NCBI RefSeq assembly: GCF_019375475.1
Contig: NZ_JAHXGQ010000005.1
Span: 310,001 to 374,000, forward strand
Direction: 5' to 3'
Length of the DNA: 64,000 bases
Origin: Saccharothrix obliqua
GTDB lineage: Bacteria > Actinomycetota > Actinomycetes > Mycobacteriales > Pseudonocardiaceae
Shown here: positions 21,404-32,066 of the stretch, one piece after another
Layout of the letters: each line of letters opens with the position of its first letter
Position numbering within the stretch: position 1 is the first letter of the stretch
Notes under the pieces: generated by a model
Databases searched by the model: none
The model's input: the letters and a program-made list of their open reading frames with translations, nothing else
What the model was told of the DNA's origin: nothing
Position numbers and translations under genes: made by a program

Positions 21404-22384
21404 GTGACGGCCCTGTTGGAGGTCGAGGACCTGCACGTCGAGTTCCGCACGCGGGACGGCGTCGCGCGCGTGCTCAACGGCGTGAGCTACCACGTCGACG
21501 CGGGGGAGACCCTGGCCGTGCTCGGCGAGTCCGGCTCCGGCAAGAGCGTGACGGCGCAGACCGTGATGGGCATCCTGGACACGCCGCCCGCGCACGTGAC
21601 GAAGGGCTCGGTGCGCTTCCGCGGCGAGGACCTGCTGACGGCGAAACCGGAGCGGCGGCGGGAGGTGCGTGCCGAGGGCATCGCCATGATCTTCCAGGAC
21701 GCGCTGTCCGCGCTGAACCCCGTGTTCACCGTGGGGTTCCAGATCGAGGAGCAGCTCCGGCTGCGGCGCGGCATGAGCCGGTCCGAGGCGCGGGCACGTG
21801 CCGTCGAACTGCTCGACCTGGTGCGGATACCCCATGCGCGGCAACGGGTCCGTGAGTACCCGCACCAGTTCTCCGGTGGTATGCGGCAGCGCGCGATGAT
21901 CGCGATGTCGTTGGCGCTGGACCCCGAGGTGCTGATCGCGGACGAGCCGACCACGGCGCTGGACGTGACCGTGCAGGCGCAGATCATGGACCTGCTGGCG
22001 GAGATCCAGCGCGAGCGGCACATGGGGCTGGTCCTCATCACGCACGACCTCGGCGTGGTGGCGGAGGTCGCGGACCGGATCGTCGTCATGTACGCGGGTC
22101 GGATCGTGGAGCAGTCCGACGCGCTGTCGTTGTTCCGCTCGCCCGGCCACCCGTACACGGCGGCGCTGATGAAGTCGTTGCCGCGCTTGGACGACAAGGG
22201 CGCGGCGCTGGACACCATCAAGGGCCTGCCGCCGAGCCTGCTGCGCATACCGCCGGGCTGCCCGTTCCACCCGCGCTGCCCGCGCGCGGAGGACGTGTGC
22301 TCGGCGGAGGTCCCCGCACCGGCCCGGCTCGGGCTCGGGCGGACCAGCGCGTGCCACTTCGCCGCGGAGGTGCTCAATGGCTGA
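21404..22384 (+). CDS. Oligopeptide ABC importer, ATPase 1 (DppD/OppD type)
   Basis: A 326-aa ABC ATPase. Walker [10 protein letters not shown] near residue 45, signature [16 protein letters not shown], Walker [14 protein letters not shown] and the oligo_HPY tail with four Cys ([20 protein letters not shown]...TSACHF), which in relatives can hold an iron-sulphur cluster. GTG 21404 has AGGAGG 5 nt upstream. It overlaps the next ATPase gene by 8 nt. Confidence 0.95.
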   Translation: MTALLEVEDLHVEFRTRDGVARVLNGVSYHVDAGETLAVLGESGSGKSVTAQTVMGILDTPPAHVTKGSVRFRGEDLLTAKPERRREVRAEGIAMIFQDALSALNPVFTVGFQIEEQLRLRRGMSRSEARARAVELLDLVRIPHARQRVREYPHQFSGGMRQRAMIAMSLALDPEVLIADEPTTALDVTVQAQIMDLLAEIQRERHMGLVLITHDLGVVAEVADRIVVMYAGRIVEQSDALSLFRSPGHPYTAALMKSLPRLDDKGAALDTIKGLPPSLLRIPPGCPFHPRCPRAEDVCSAEVPAPARLGLGRTSACHFAAEVLNG

Positions 22385-23369
22385 GCTGCTGGAAGTCCAG
22401 GACCTGGTGAAGCACTTCCCGGTGACCCGGGGTGTGTTGTTCAAGCGCGCCATCGGTCAGGTGCGTGCCGTGGACGGGGTGTCGTTCACCCTGTCGGCGG
22501 GCGAAACGCTGGGCGTGGTGGGCGAGTCGGGGTGCGGCAAGTCGACCCTGGCGCAGGTGCTGATGCTGCTCGAACCACCCACGTCGGGTTCGGCGCGGTT
22601 CGAGGGCGAGCCGATGTTCGCCATGCGCGGCAGCGCGTTGCGAGCGTTGCGGCGGAACATGCAGATCGTGCTCCAGGACCCGTACACGTCGCTCAACCCG
22701 CGCATGACGGTCGGCGACATCGTGGGCGAGCCGTTCGAGATCCACCCGGAGGCCGCGCCGAAGGGCTCCCGCACCACGCGGGTCCGCGAACTGCTCGACG
22801 TGGTGGGCCTGAACCCGGAGCACATCAACCGCTACCCGCACCAGTTCTCCGGCGGGCAGCGGCAACGCATCGGCATCGCGCGGGCGCTCGCGTTGCGCCC
22901 CAAGGTGATCGTGTGCGACGAACCGGTGTCGGCGCTGGACGTGTCGATCCAGGCGCAGGTGATGAACCTGTTGCGGGACTTGCAGAGCGAGTTCGGCCTG
23001 GCGTACGTGTTCATCGCGCACGACCTGTCCGTGGTGCGCCACCTGTCCGACCGGGTCGCGGTGATGTACCTGGGCAAGATCGTGGAGATCGGCACCGAGG
23101 AGGAGATCTACCAGCACCCGACCCACCCGTACACGCAGGCGTTGCTGTCCGCCGTGCCGGTCGCCGACCCCGCGCTGCGCGGGCAGCGCGACGTGATCCG
23201 GCTCACCGGTGACGTGCCGTCGCCGATCGACCCGCCGTCGGGTTGCCGGTTCCGCACGCGGTGCTGGAAGGCGCGGGACGTGTGCGCGGAAGAGGAGCCG
23301 GCGTTGGTGGACCGCGGCGGTCACCTCAGCGCGTGCCACTTCGCGGAGGAGCGGTCCGTTGTGCCGTGA
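22377..23369 (+). CDS. Oligopeptide ABC importer, ATPase 2 (DppF/OppF type)
   Basis: A 330-aa ABC ATPase, partner of the preceding gene. Walker [10 protein letters not shown], signature [16 protein letters not shown], Walker [18 protein letters not shown]-loop [15 protein letters not shown], and an oligo_HPY tail ([21 protein letters not shown]). Together the five operon genes make a full peptide importer. Its 3' end overlaps the start of a Sel1-repeat gene. Confidence 0.95.
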   Translation: MAELLEVQDLVKHFPVTRGVLFKRAIGQVRAVDGVSFTLSAGETLGVVGESGCGKSTLAQVLMLLEPPTSGSARFEGEPMFAMRGSALRALRRNMQIVLQDPYTSLNPRMTVGDIVGEPFEIHPEAAPKGSRTTRVRELLDVVGLNPEHINRYPHQFSGGQRQRIGIARALALRPKVIVCDEPVSALDVSIQAQVMNLLRDLQSEFGLAYVFIAHDLSVVRHLSDRVAVMYLGKIVEIGTEEEIYQHPTHPYTQALLSAVPVADPALRGQRDVIRLTGDVPSPIDPPSGCRFRTRCWKARDVCAEEEPALVDRGGHLSACHFAEERSVVP

Positions 23370-23775
23370 GACCGGTCTCGCGGCTCTGCTCGCCGCGGCG
23401 ACCGCCGGTGACGCCGACGCGATGGTGTCGCTCGGCCTGCTGCTGGGTGAGGGGCTGACCGGGGACGAGGGCGAGGAGGGGCTGCGGTCGGAGGTCGGCC
23501 GCTGGCTCGGCCGCGCGGCGGCGGCCGGTCACGTGCGCGGGACGGCCGAGTACGGCTCGTTCCTGTGGCACGTGGAGAAGGACGAGGAGGCCGCCCTGCC
23601 GTGGCTCCAGCGGGCCGCTGAGGCAGGTGAGGTGGACGCGATGGCGTTGCTCGGCGACGTGCACGACTTCCTCGGGTACTTGGACGAGGCGAAGCGCTGG
23701 TACCGGATGGCCGCGGAGCGCGGTGACGCGCACGCGGCCGGCAACCTCGCGGCGCTCGACCACCTCACGGGGTGA
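23359..23775 (+). CDS. Sel1-like repeat protein at the end of the importer operon
   Basis: A 138-aa soluble helical-repeat protein with Sel1/TPR-type units: [51 protein letters not shown] and [16 protein letters not shown]. The best start is an unusual TTG at 23359, inside the end of the ATPase gene, with GGAGGAG 7 nt upstream; no ATG or GTG start precedes the repeats with a ribosome site. The overlap implies coupled translation with the importer. Sel1 proteins act as interaction scaffolds; the partner is unknown. Confidence 0.72.
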   Translation: MCRETGLAALLAAATAGDADAMVSLGLLLGEGLTGDEGEEGLRSEVGRWLGRAAAAGHVRGTAEYGSFLWHVEKDEEAALPWLQRAAEAGEVDAMALLGDVHDFLGYLDEAKRWYRMAAERGDAHAAGNLAALDHLTG

Positions 23776-23780
23776 GCTTG

Positions 23781-23810
23781 CCGGGGCAGGGGCCGCGACC
23801 CCTGCCCCGG
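23781..23810 (+). terminator. Strong hairpin ending the importer operon
   Basis: CCGGGGCAGGGG and CCCCTGCCCCGG make a perfect 12-bp stem with a 6-nt loop, starting 5 nt after the Sel1 gene stop. A partial second copy of the 3' arm (CACCCCTGCCCCGGG) lies near 23860 and could form an alternative pairing. The hairpin also lies downstream of the convergent carboxypeptidase gene. Confidence 0.85.
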
Positions 23811-23976
23811 CGGCATCAGCACAGCGGTCCGGGGTCGGCAGCCGCCCGAGCGCGGGTCACCCCTGCCCCGGGCTGCCAGCGGTTCGCCGAGGGCTGTGCG
23901 AACGCCTTCGACCGCCGGCGCTTGAGCGCTCGCCGTGCCCCATATCTGCCCCACAAGGCTGGTTGTCGAAACGCCG

Positions 23977-25458
23977 TTATTTTGCCGAATCCACAAACGC
24001 CGCAAGGTCTTTCGACTGCTGCACGCGGCTCGGTTCGTGCACATACATCATGTGTCCGGCCGGGTAGTAGGCCGCCTCGATGTTGTCCAGCAACTCGGTC
24101 GGCACCTGGAGGTGCGCCACCACGTGCTCCGCCGCGAAGTACGGCGTGGCGCCGTCGTAGTGGCCGTACGCGATGTGCACCTTGAGGTCCGGGTTGGCGC
24201 GCATCGCGGACGCCAGCTTGTTCGCCACCGTTACGTGCGTGCCTTCGAACTCCTTGTACGACCACGGGTGCACGGAGCGCGTCAGGATCTCGTACGGCAG
24301 ATCGTTGCGGTACTCCAAGTCCACGCGCAGGTAGTGGTTCAGCGCGGCCGTGTAGGGGCCCATGATCGCCGAGTACGACGGGTCCTCGCTGAACAGCTCG
24401 CGGCCGTAGTCGGCGTCCGCACCGGTGAACCGGGAGTCCAGCCGGCCGACGACCTTGCGTTGCGCGCGGAGCACCTCGGTGAAGAACCGCACGTGCTCGA
24501 CGCGCAGGTTGACCCGGTCCACGTAGTCCTCGGAGAGGCCGGTGAGCGCCGCCAGCCGGGACACCGCGTCGGCCCGCTCCTCCGCCGTCAACCGGTGGCC
24601 GCGCGCCAGCGCCCACGGGTAGTCGCGCGACGCGAACTCCTCGGCCTCGGCGAGCACGTCCGCCAGCGGCCGGTCGCCGTGCAGGCCGTGGTAGTGCGCG
24701 ATCGCCGCGTAGGTCGGCAGGAACAGCGAGTACGGCAGGTCGTTGCCCTCGCTGAAGTCCAGCGTGCCGAAGTCCAGCACCGACGAGATCAGCATCAGGC
24801 CGTTGAGGTACATGCCGTACCGGACCTGGAGGTGTTCGGCGAGGGCCGCGGCGCGGGTGGTGCCGTACGACTCGCCGGCGAGGAACTTCGGCGACAGCCA
24901 CCGGTCGTTGCGCGACGTCCACAGCCGGATCACCTCGCCCACGGACTCCAGGTCGCCCTGGAAACCGTGGAAGTCACCGGGCTTCTCGCCCTTCACCGCA
25001 CGGGAGAAACCGGTCGACACGGGGTCGATGAACACCAGGTCGCTGTGCGCGAGCAGGGTTTCCGGGTTGTCCACCAGGTCGTACGGCGGCGGCGCGAGTT
25101 CGCCCACGTCGCCGGACACCACGCGGCGCGGCCCGAGCAGGCCCAGGTGCAGCCACACGCTGGACGAACCGGGTCCGCCGTTGAACGCGAACGTCACGGG
25201 CCGCTTGGTCGGGTCGGCGCCGTCGAGGGTGTAGGACGTGAGGAAGACCTCGGCCTTGGCCACGTGGCCGTCGAACTTGCCGTCGGTCAGCACCTCCTTG
25301 CGCAGCACCACCCGACCGGTGGTCGCGGTGTAGTTCAACTTGCGCCGCTTTACGGTGATGCTGTGCTGGGTGTTGACGAGGTCGTCGGTCGGTGTCGCGC
25401 CGACGTCGCCGGCCTTGTCCTCGGGGGCTTTGTCGGTCCCGTTGTCCTTGTCGGTCAT
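23977..25458 (-). CDS. Serine carboxypeptidase-like alpha/beta hydrolase (S10 family)
   Basis: A 493-aa protein without a clear signal peptide, having an acidic N-terminus. The catalytic triad of S10 peptidases is visible: Ser in LAGESYGTTRAAALAEHL, Asp in YGHYDGATPYFAAEHV, and His in YYPAGHMMYVHE near the end. The oxyanion-side NGGPGSSSVWLHLGLLGPR is also typical. Such enzymes remove C-terminal residues from peptides. It converges on the peptide-importer operon. ATG 25458 is fixed by a leaderless -10 box. Confidence 0.9.
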   Translation of the reverse strand: MTDKDNGTDKAPEDKAGDVGATPTDDLVNTQHSITVKRRKLNYTATTGRVVLRKEVLTDGKFDGHVAKAEVFLTSYTLDGADPTKRPVTFAFNGGPGSSSVWLHLGLLGPRRVVSGDVGELAPPPYDLVDNPETLLAHSDLVFIDPVSTGFSRAVKGEKPGDFHGFQGDLESVGEVIRLWTSRNDRWLSPKFLAGESYGTTRAAALAEHLQVRYGMYLNGLMLISSVLDFGTLDFSEGNDLPYSLFLPTYAAIAHYHGLHGDRPLADVLAEAEEFASRDYPWALARGHRLTAEERADAVSRLAALTGLSEDYVDRVNLRVEHVRFFTEVLRAQRKVVGRLDSRFTGADADYGRELFSEDPSYSAIMGPYTAALNHYLRVDLEYRNDLPYEILTRSVHPWSYKEFEGTHVTVANKLASAMRANPDLKVHIAYGHYDGATPYFAAEHVVAHLQVPTELLDNIEAAYYPAGHMMYVHEPSRVQQSKDLAAFVDSAK

Positions 25459-25464
25459 GGTCGA

Positions 25465-25470
25465 ACTCTA
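25465..25470 (-). promoter_or_regulatory. -10 box TAGAGT (minus strand), leaderless carboxypeptidase start
   Basis: Read on the minus strand, TAGAGT is followed by 6 nt (TCGACC) and then the ATG at 25458, placing transcription start on the start codon. There is no SD sequence. The divergent glycosylase gene has TACGGT at 25469-25474 on the plus strand, so the two promoters overlap. Confidence 0.55.
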
Positions 25471-25488
25471 CGGTTGGAGCGGCGGAGC

Positions 25489-26205
25489 GTGCGCTCGATA
25501 TCCGAGCTGGACGAAGAAGTCGCGGGTTGCCGGCGGTGCCCGCGGCTGGTGGCGTGGCGGGAGGAGGCGGCGCGGGTCAAGCGGGCCGCGTACGCCGACG
25601 AGACGTACTGGGCGCGCCCGGTGCCGGGGTTCGGCCCGCCGGACGCGCGGCTCGCCCTGGTCGGCCTGGCGCCCGCCGCGCACGGCGGCAACCGCACCGG
25701 CCGGATGTTCACCGGCGACCCGTCCGGCGACTTCCTGTACGCGGCGATGCACGCGGTCGGCCTGGCCTCCCAACCGACGTCGGTGCGCCGCGGCGACGGC
25801 CTGGAGCTGATCGGCACGCGGATCACCGCGCCGGTCAAGTGCGCGCCGCCGGAGAACAAGCCGACCGCGGCCGAGCGGGACAACTGCCGGCCGTGGCTGG
25901 TGGAGGAGCTGGCGCTGCTGCGGCCGACGTTGCGCGCGGTGGTCGTGCTCGGCGGGTTCGGCTGGCAGGCGCTGCTGCCCGTGCTGGCCGCCGGGTGGCG
26001 GGTGCCGAAGCCCGCGCCCAAGTTCGGCCACGGCACGACGTGCTCCCTGCCCGCCCTCGACGACGGGCCGCCGCTGGAGCTGTTCGGCTGCTACCACGTG
26101 AGCCCGCACAACACCTACACCCGCCGCCTGACACCGGAGATGCTGCGCGACGTCCTGCGCCGCGCCGCGACCGCCGCCGGGTTGCGCCCTTTGCCGGAAC
26201 CCTGA
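25489..26205 (+). CDS. Uracil-DNA glycosylase, family 5 (UdgB-like)
   Basis: A 238-aa DNA repair enzyme that removes uracil and related deaminated bases. Family motifs: VGLAPAAHGGNRTGRMFTGD (substrate pocket and catalytic region), VKCAPPENKPTAAERDNC, and YHVSPHNTYTRRL near the end. Four Cys for a [4Fe-4S] cluster are present: CRRC at the N-terminus, then KCAPP and ERDNC. GTG 25489 starts the conserved region; the frame is open far upstream without homologous text. It is divergent from the carboxypeptidase. Confidence 0.88.
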   Translation: MRSISELDEEVAGCRRCPRLVAWREEAARVKRAAYADETYWARPVPGFGPPDARLALVGLAPAAHGGNRTGRMFTGDPSGDFLYAAMHAVGLASQPTSVRRGDGLELIGTRITAPVKCAPPENKPTAAERDNCRPWLVEELALLRPTLRAVVVLGGFGWQALLPVLAAGWRVPKPAPKFGHGTTCSLPALDDGPPLELFGCYHVSPHNTYTRRLTPEMLRDVLRRAATAAGLRPLPEP

Positions 26206-26261
26206 TGCCGATCGGGGAAATTCCACGCGCCCCGGCCCGGTCACCAGGCATCCTTGCGCGC

Positions 26262-26930
26262 ATGAGACCACGGCTCGCGCTCGCGCTCCTCGTCGGCGCG
26301 GCGGTGGTCGTCATCGCGATCGCGGCGAACGGGACGTCGCCGGTGCCCTACCGCGACCGCGAACCACCCACCGCGGCCGTGCCGACCATGACCCAGTCCA
26401 CGAGCAAGACCGCCGACCTCGACGTCCCCCCGTCCGCCGCCGCCGGTTCCCTGGTGGCCGTGCTGGTGGTGCTGGCCGGCGCCGCGCTGGTGGTGGTGAT
26501 CGGGTTGCTGCTCACCGTGCGCCTGCCGCGTCGTCGGCGGCGTGGTCGGGGTCCGGTCGCGGTGACCGGGGACGAGGGCGGTCCGGACGCGCCGGACGCG
26601 TTGGTGCGTGGCGCGCACGACGCGTTGCGCGAGTTCCGGGCGCGGACCGGCGGGCCGCCGCGGGACGCCGTCGTGGCGGCGTGGCTGCGGTTGGAGCGGG
26701 CGGCGGCGGACAGCGGCGCGGCGCGGCAGCCGCACGAGACGCCGACCGAGTTCACCGGGGCGCTGCTGGCGCGGTACCGGGTGGACGAGGCGGCGGCGGG
26801 CGTGCTGCGGACCACCTACCAGCGGGCGCGGTTCGGCACGGCGGACGTGACGGACGAGGATGCCCGCGTGGCGGGGGACGCGTTGGAGCAGGTGGTGCGT
26901 GATCTGGGTGCGGTGCGCGGTGACGGGTGA
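26262..26930 (+). CDS. DUF4129 membrane protein
   Basis: A 222-aa protein with two transmembrane helices (about residues 6-24 and 68-90), an Arg-rich linker, then a cytoplasmic DUF4129 domain: ALREFRARTGGPPRDAVVAA, then PHETPTEFTGALLARY and TTYQRARFG. DUF4129 proteins usually stand with MoxR and DUF58 genes, as here, and are thought to act in envelope or exopolymer systems. It is the first gene of a five-gene set ending at 30245. Confidence 0.82.
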   Translation: MRPRLALALLVGAAVVVIAIAANGTSPVPYRDREPPTAAVPTMTQSTSKTADLDVPPSAAAGSLVAVLVVLAGAALVVVIGLLLTVRLPRRRRRGRGPVAVTGDEGGPDAPDALVRGAHDALREFRARTGGPPRDAVVAAWLRLERAAADSGAARQPHETPTEFTGALLARYRVDEAAAGVLRTTYQRARFGTADVTDEDARVAGDALEQVVRDLGAVRGDG

Positions 26931-26960
26931 CGTCGCCCGCGGGCGGGGAGGTGGTGTGCG

Positions 26961-27445
26961 GTGACCGAGCCCGAGCGCGGTGGGATCACGCCGCTGCTGG
27001 GCATGGGCGGCGCTGTCGCGGTCGGTGTCGTGGCCGGCGTCGGCACGGCCTTCGGCGTGTGGCGGGCGGGTGCGCCACCGCACTGGGCCGCCGTGGTGGC
27101 GGTGCCCGTGCTGGCGCTCGCGGTCCTCGTGGCCCGGCTGCCGCGAGCCACGGACGTCGTGTGGTCGCCGCCCGTCAGCCACCTGTCCACCGCCGCGTCC
27201 CCGCAGGCGAGCAGCCTGGCCGGCCGCCTCGCCGAGGCCGCGATCGACCAGGACCGGTTCGCCGTCCGCGTCCAACCCCGGCTGCGCCGGCTCGCCGAGG
27301 CCCGCCTGCGGCAGCGGCACGGCGTGCCGGACCTCGCCGACCCCCGCGCCGCCGGGCTGCTGGGCCCCGGGCTGCACCGCCTGCTCACCGACCCGTCCGC
27401 ACCGCTACCCGACCCGCGCACGCTCACCGAACTGCTGGAGAACCT

Positions 27446-27449
<4 letters not shown>
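26961..27449 (+). CDS. Hypothetical two-helix membrane protein of the MoxR operon
   Basis: A 162-aa protein with two adjacent transmembrane helices (about residues 12-33 and 42-59) and a cytoplasmic tail of about 100 residues rich in Arg and Leu (FAVRVQPRLRRLAEARLRQRHG). A GGGGAGG tract lies a few bases before the GTG. Its stop overlaps the MoxR start. It belongs to the small membrane proteins that accompany MoxR/DUF58 genes; no specific function can be assigned. Confidence 0.72.
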
Positions 27450-28401
<952 letters not shown>

Positions 28402-28405
<4 letters not shown>

Positions 28406-29724
28406 ACCGCGGGCAGCGCCTCCGGGAAGCGCTGACCGGCGGGCGCGGTGCGCGCTGGCACCCCACGGACGCGCTGGTGCGCGGCCTGGCGGTGGGCGTG
28501 GGCCTGGTGGTGTTCGGCGGGCTGTTCCACCGCGTCGAGCTGGTGCTCTTCGGCGCGCCGCTGCTGTTGTCCACGCTGGTGGCGCTGGTCGCACCGGTCG
28601 GCGGGCGGCCGGTGGTGGACGTGCGCGGGCTGCCGCGCACGGGCGAGGTGGGTGCGGCCAGGTCCGTGGTGGACGTCGACCCCGGCACGGGCGCGGAGGT
28701 GGTGGCCATCCGGCTGCCCGGCGACGGCCGCGACGTCGGGCCGGTGCACCTGCTGCCCGGTGGCGTGCGCGCGGTGGAGGTGGTGCTGCGCCGCGACGCG
28801 TGGGGCGAGGGCGTGGACCTGCGACCCGACCACCTGGTCGCGGGACCGGACGGGCTGGTCGTGCACGGCCCGGTGACCGCGGCCGAGCGGGGCCGCGTGC
28901 TGCTGCCGCCGGTGGAGCACCTGCCCGCGGGCCTGCTGCCCGCGCGGGCACGCGGCCTGGTCGGCGCGCACCGGGCCGCCCGGCCGGGCGATTCGGTGGA
29001 GCTGCGCGACATCCGCGCGTTCCAGCCGGGCGACCGGTTGCGGCGGATCGACTGGCGGGTGTCGTTGCGGACCGGGAACCTGCACGTCCGCGAGCACCAC
29101 GCGGAAGCCGACGCGGACGTCGTGCTCGCCCTGGACACCCGGTTCGACGTGGAGCGCGACCTCGGCGAGTGGTCGGTGTCGCGGGACGCCACGACCACCC
29201 GGCCCGGCGGCAGCCTGGACCTCGCGGTGCGCGCGGCGGCGTCGCTGGCCGCCGGCTACCTGCGGCAGGGCGACCGGGTGGGCCTGGTGGACCTCGGTCG
29301 GCCGCAGCTCGGCGCGCGGCCCGGCACCGGGCGGCGGCAGCTCCTGCGGCTGCGCAACCAGCTCGTGGTGTGCGCGCGGTCGGCCGGGTGGGCGCAGCGG
29401 CCCGTGCTGCGGCCCGAGCAGGTGCCGCACGGCGCGCTGGTCGTGGTGCTGTCGCCGTTCCTGGACGCGGAGGTGGCCGAGCTGGCGGCGCACGCCGCGC
29501 GGCGCGGGAACCTGGTGCTCGCGGTGGACGTGCTGCCGGAGGGGCTGCGGCCGGACCGCGACACCCCGTGGGGCGCGGCGGCGTTGCGGGTGCTGGAACT
29601 GGAGCACGAGGTGCGGCTGGAGGCCATGCGCAGGCACGGCGTGGCCGTGGTGACGTGGGACGCGCGGGCCGCCGCCATCTCCGGCGCGTTGCGCGTGGCG
29701 GCCCGACCGGGGAGGCGGCGGTGA
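28402..29724 (+). CDS. DUF58 domain membrane protein
   Basis: A 440-aa protein with two hydrophobic helices near the N-terminus (about residues 25-70), a beta-rich domain, then the DUF58 core RAFQPGDRLRRIDWRVSLRT followed by a VWA-like fold (DADVVLALDTRFDVERDL). It is the expected partner of the MoxR ATPase. It overlaps its neighbours at both ends by four bases, so the set is translated as one unit. Substrate unknown. Confidence 0.9.
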
Positions 29725-30245
29725 GCGGGCCGGGCACGCGGCCGGAACCGCTCGCGACGGGGCTGCCGGGTTGGGTCCTGCGTGCGGCCATCGGCGTCGT
29801 CGGGCTCGTCGTCGCCGCCATCCTCCACGCCGAGGGCGTGTCGCTCGTCCCGTTGGTGCTCTACCTGGGGCTGGTCGGCGTGGCCGCCGGTATCCCCGCG
29901 TCCGCCGCGGTGGCGTTGCTGGTGGCTTATCCGGCGGTCGCGCTGGTCGTGGTCGGCGGGGAGCCGGTGCGGCCGGCGGTGCTCGCGCTGGTCGCGCTCG
30001 GGCACCTGCTGCACGTGCTGTCCGCTTACGCGGCGTTGCTGCCGGTCCGGTCCCGGATTCACCCGAAAGCACTACGCCCCGCCGCGTTGCGGTTCCTCGC
30101 GGTGCAAGCCGGTGTGCTCGCTTTGGCGGCGCTGGTGGTCCTCCTGCCGGGCGGCCGAACGGACGAGGTGGTGGAGTTGATCGGCGTCGCGTGCGCGGTG
30201 GGGCTGGTGGCGGGCGCGGTGGCGCTGATGGGCCGGCGGAGCTGA
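29721..30245 (+). CDS. Hypothetical polytopic membrane protein, last gene of MoxR operon
   Basis: A 174-aa protein of about five hydrophobic helices (VLRAAIGVVGLVVAAILHAE, LVPLVLYLGLVGVAAGIP and others). GTG 29721 overlaps the DUF58 stop, with GGAGGC upstream. No known family is recognised. Position suggests a membrane subunit of the MoxR/DUF58 system. Confidence 0.72.
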   Translation: MSGPGTRPEPLATGLPGWVLRAAIGVVGLVVAAILHAEGVSLVPLVLYLGLVGVAAGIPASAAVALLVAYPAVALVVVGGEPVRPAVLALVALGHLLHVLSAYAALLPVRSRIHPKALRPAALRFLAVQAGVLALAALVVLLPGGRTDEVVELIGVACAVGLVAGAVALMGRRS

Positions 30246-30427
30246 GGATCGGGGGCCGCGGACTCAGCGCGAGCTGAGCGTCTGGATCGTTCCTCTCAGC
30301 ACGTTCACCGGCGCCGGCCACTTCGCCGCAGGTCAGTGCGCTCCGTGTCCCGCATCACCCGGCGACTGTGGTCACAACGGGCCTCGCGGATCCTTCGGAA
30401 TCGGGGGCGCGGTGCGACCATAGACGT

Positions 30428-31753
30428 ATGGCTGCTGTGAAGTCGCAACCCACACGGATCGTGATTGTCGGCGGTGGGTACGTCGGCATGTACACCGCGC
30501 TGGGATTGCAGAAGAAGCTGCGTTCCGGTGAGGCGTCGGTCACGGTCATCGACCCACAGCCCCACATGACCTACCAGCCGTTCCTGCCCGAGGCGGCGGC
30601 CGGCTCCATCGAGCCCCGCCACGTCGTCGTGCCGCTGCGGCGGGTCCTCAAGCGCTGCCACGTGGTCACCGGCCGCGCCACCCGGATCGAGCACGCCCGC
30701 AAGGCGGTGACGGTCGAACTCGCCGACGGCCACGTCGAGGAGATCGAGTACGACGTCCTGGTCTCGGCGCTGGGCGCGATCTCGCGGACCCTGCCGATCC
30801 CCGGCCTGCCCGAGGTCGGCATCGGCATGAAGACCATCGGCGAGGCCATCTACCTGCGCAACCACGTGTTGTCGCGGCTCGACCAGGCGGCCAGTACGAA
30901 CGACCCGGAGACGCGCAAGCGGCTGCTCAGCTTCGTGGTCATCGGCGGCGGCTTCGCGGGCATCGAGACGCTCGCCGAGCTGGAGGACATGTCCCGCTAC
31001 GCCCTGCGCTACTACGAGGGCCTCAAGCAGGAGGACATGAACTGGGTGCTGGTCGAGGCGGCCGGCCGGATCATGCCCGAGGTGAGCGCGACGCTCGGCG
31101 TCTACACCGTCGAGCAGCTGGAGAAGCGCGGCATCACCTGCTACCTGGACACCCGCGTGAAGTCGCTGGAGGGCGGCCACGTCGTGCTGGACGACGGCAC
31201 CGAGTTCGACTCGGACACCATCATCTGGACGGCGGGCATGAAGGCCAACCCGATGCTGCGCGACACCGACCTGCCGCTCGACGAGCGCGGCCGGGTCCGC
31301 TGCACGGCCTCGATGCAGGTCGTCGGCCTGGAGGGCGTGTGGGCGGCGGGCGACTGCTCGGCCGTGCCCGACCTGTCGCGCACCGAGGAGGACCCGAACG
31401 CGACCTGCGTGCCGAACGCGCAGCACGCCATCCGCCAGTCGAAGCTGCTCACCAAGAACATCATCGCGTCGCTGCGCGGCAAGCAGACCAAGGACTACTA
31501 CCACAAGTACGTCGGGTCGGTGGCCGGTCTCGGCCTCTACAAGGGCGTCGCCGACGTCTACGGGATGCGTTTCCGCGGTGTGATCGCGTGGTTCATGCAC
31601 CGCAGCTACCACGTGATGTTCATGCCCACGGTGAACCGGAAGTTCCGGGTGTTCGTGGACTGGACGCAGGCCCTGTTCTCGGGTCGCGAGGTGGTCGCGC
31701 TCGGCCAGATCCACGAGCCGAAGGCGGAGTTCGACCGCGCGACCAAGAGCTGA
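30428..31753 (+). CDS. ndh: Type II NADH dehydrogenase (Ndh)
   Basis: A 441-aa membrane-associated flavoprotein passing electrons from NADH to menaquinone without pumping protons. Two Rossmann motifs are seen: FAD-binding IVIVGGGYVGMYTALGLQ at the N-terminus and NADH-binding FVVIGGGFAGIETLAELE near residue 180. WAAGDCSAVPDL is the second FAD contact. The C-terminal region (FRGVIAWFMHRSYHVMFMPT) supplies amphipathic membrane attachment. ATG 30428 begins at the conserved region. It stands alone. Confidence 0.93.
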   Translation: MAAVKSQPTRIVIVGGGYVGMYTALGLQKKLRSGEASVTVIDPQPHMTYQPFLPEAAAGSIEPRHVVVPLRRVLKRCHVVTGRATRIEHARKAVTVELADGHVEEIEYDVLVSALGAISRTLPIPGLPEVGIGMKTIGEAIYLRNHVLSRLDQAASTNDPETRKRLLSFVVIGGGFAGIETLAELEDMSRYALRYYEGLKQEDMNWVLVEAAGRIMPEVSATLGVYTVEQLEKRGITCYLDTRVKSLEGGHVVLDDGTEFDSDTIIWTAGMKANPMLRDTDLPLDERGRVRCTASMQVVGLEGVWAAGDCSAVPDLSRTEEDPNATCVPNAQHAIRQSKLLTKNIIASLRGKQTKDYYHKYVGSVAGLGLYKGVADVYGMRFRGVIAWFMHRSYHVMFMPTVNRKFRVFVDWTQALFSGREVVALGQIHEPKAEFDRATKS

Positions 31754-31857
31754 CCGGCGGCGTGCCCGCTGCCCCGTTCGGTGGCGGTGGGCACGCACCC
31801 GTCTGGCTTAGGGCCGTAACTTGAGCCCCCGTTCAGAGTAATGGGCAGCGAGTCACC

Positions 31858-31922
31858 TTGACATTGCGTAACGTGAACCCGAGACTACGACTGGCGCGCC
31901 ACCAAAAGTGTGACGCGCCAGT
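31858..31922 (+). promoter_or_regulatory. Upstream region of the peptide cassette: -35-like box and inverted repeat
   Basis: TTGACA (31858-31863) matches a -35 box; a -10 at good spacing is unclear (TACGAC at 31886 is 22 nt away). ACTGGCGCG (31890-31898) and CGCGCCAGT (31914-31922) form a perfect 9-bp inverted repeat with a 15-nt centre, ending just before the ribosome site GGGGAGAGAGG. It could be a repressor operator or a hairpin hiding the ribosome site of the 40-aa peptide gene. Confidence 0.5.
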
Positions 31923-31941
31923 GGGGAGAGAGGTGACCGCG

Positions 31942-32064
31942 ATGTCGCTTGAGGAGCTGGCCGCACAGCTTCGCCGCGGTGAGATCGAGGACCGTGCCCT
32001 GGCGGAGTACGCCGCCGAGTACGCCACCGCCGGAAAGGTTTTTCGCAGCAAGAAAGACGACTGA
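31942..32064 (+). CDS. Candidate ribosomal precursor peptide, 40 aa
   Basis: ATG 31942 follows GAGAGG and opens a 40-residue frame. The first half (MSLEELAAQLRRGEIEDRAL) is an amphipathic helix like a RiPP leader; the second half holds two EYA units, then a basic end (GKVFRSKKDD). The stop is 2 nt before the ATP-grasp gene, which points to one transcript and coupling. The frame is open a further 28 codons upstream, but that stretch runs through the inverted repeat and promoter. Precursor function is inferred from size, leader character and the two modification-type enzymes downstream; no known precursor family is recognised. Confidence 0.55.
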   Translation: MSLEELAAQLRRGEIEDRALAEYAAEYATAGKVFRSKKDD

Positions 32065-32066
32065 GG

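Noticed and set aside
23935..25488. Long upstream extension of the uracil-DNA glycosylase frame
   Set aside because: It is antisense to the carboxypeptidase gene and lacks family similarity before GTG 25489.
31858..31941. 28-codon N-terminal extension of the 40-aa peptide
   Set aside because: It would start inside the TTGACA box and cross the inverted repeat; a ribosome site precedes ATG 31942.
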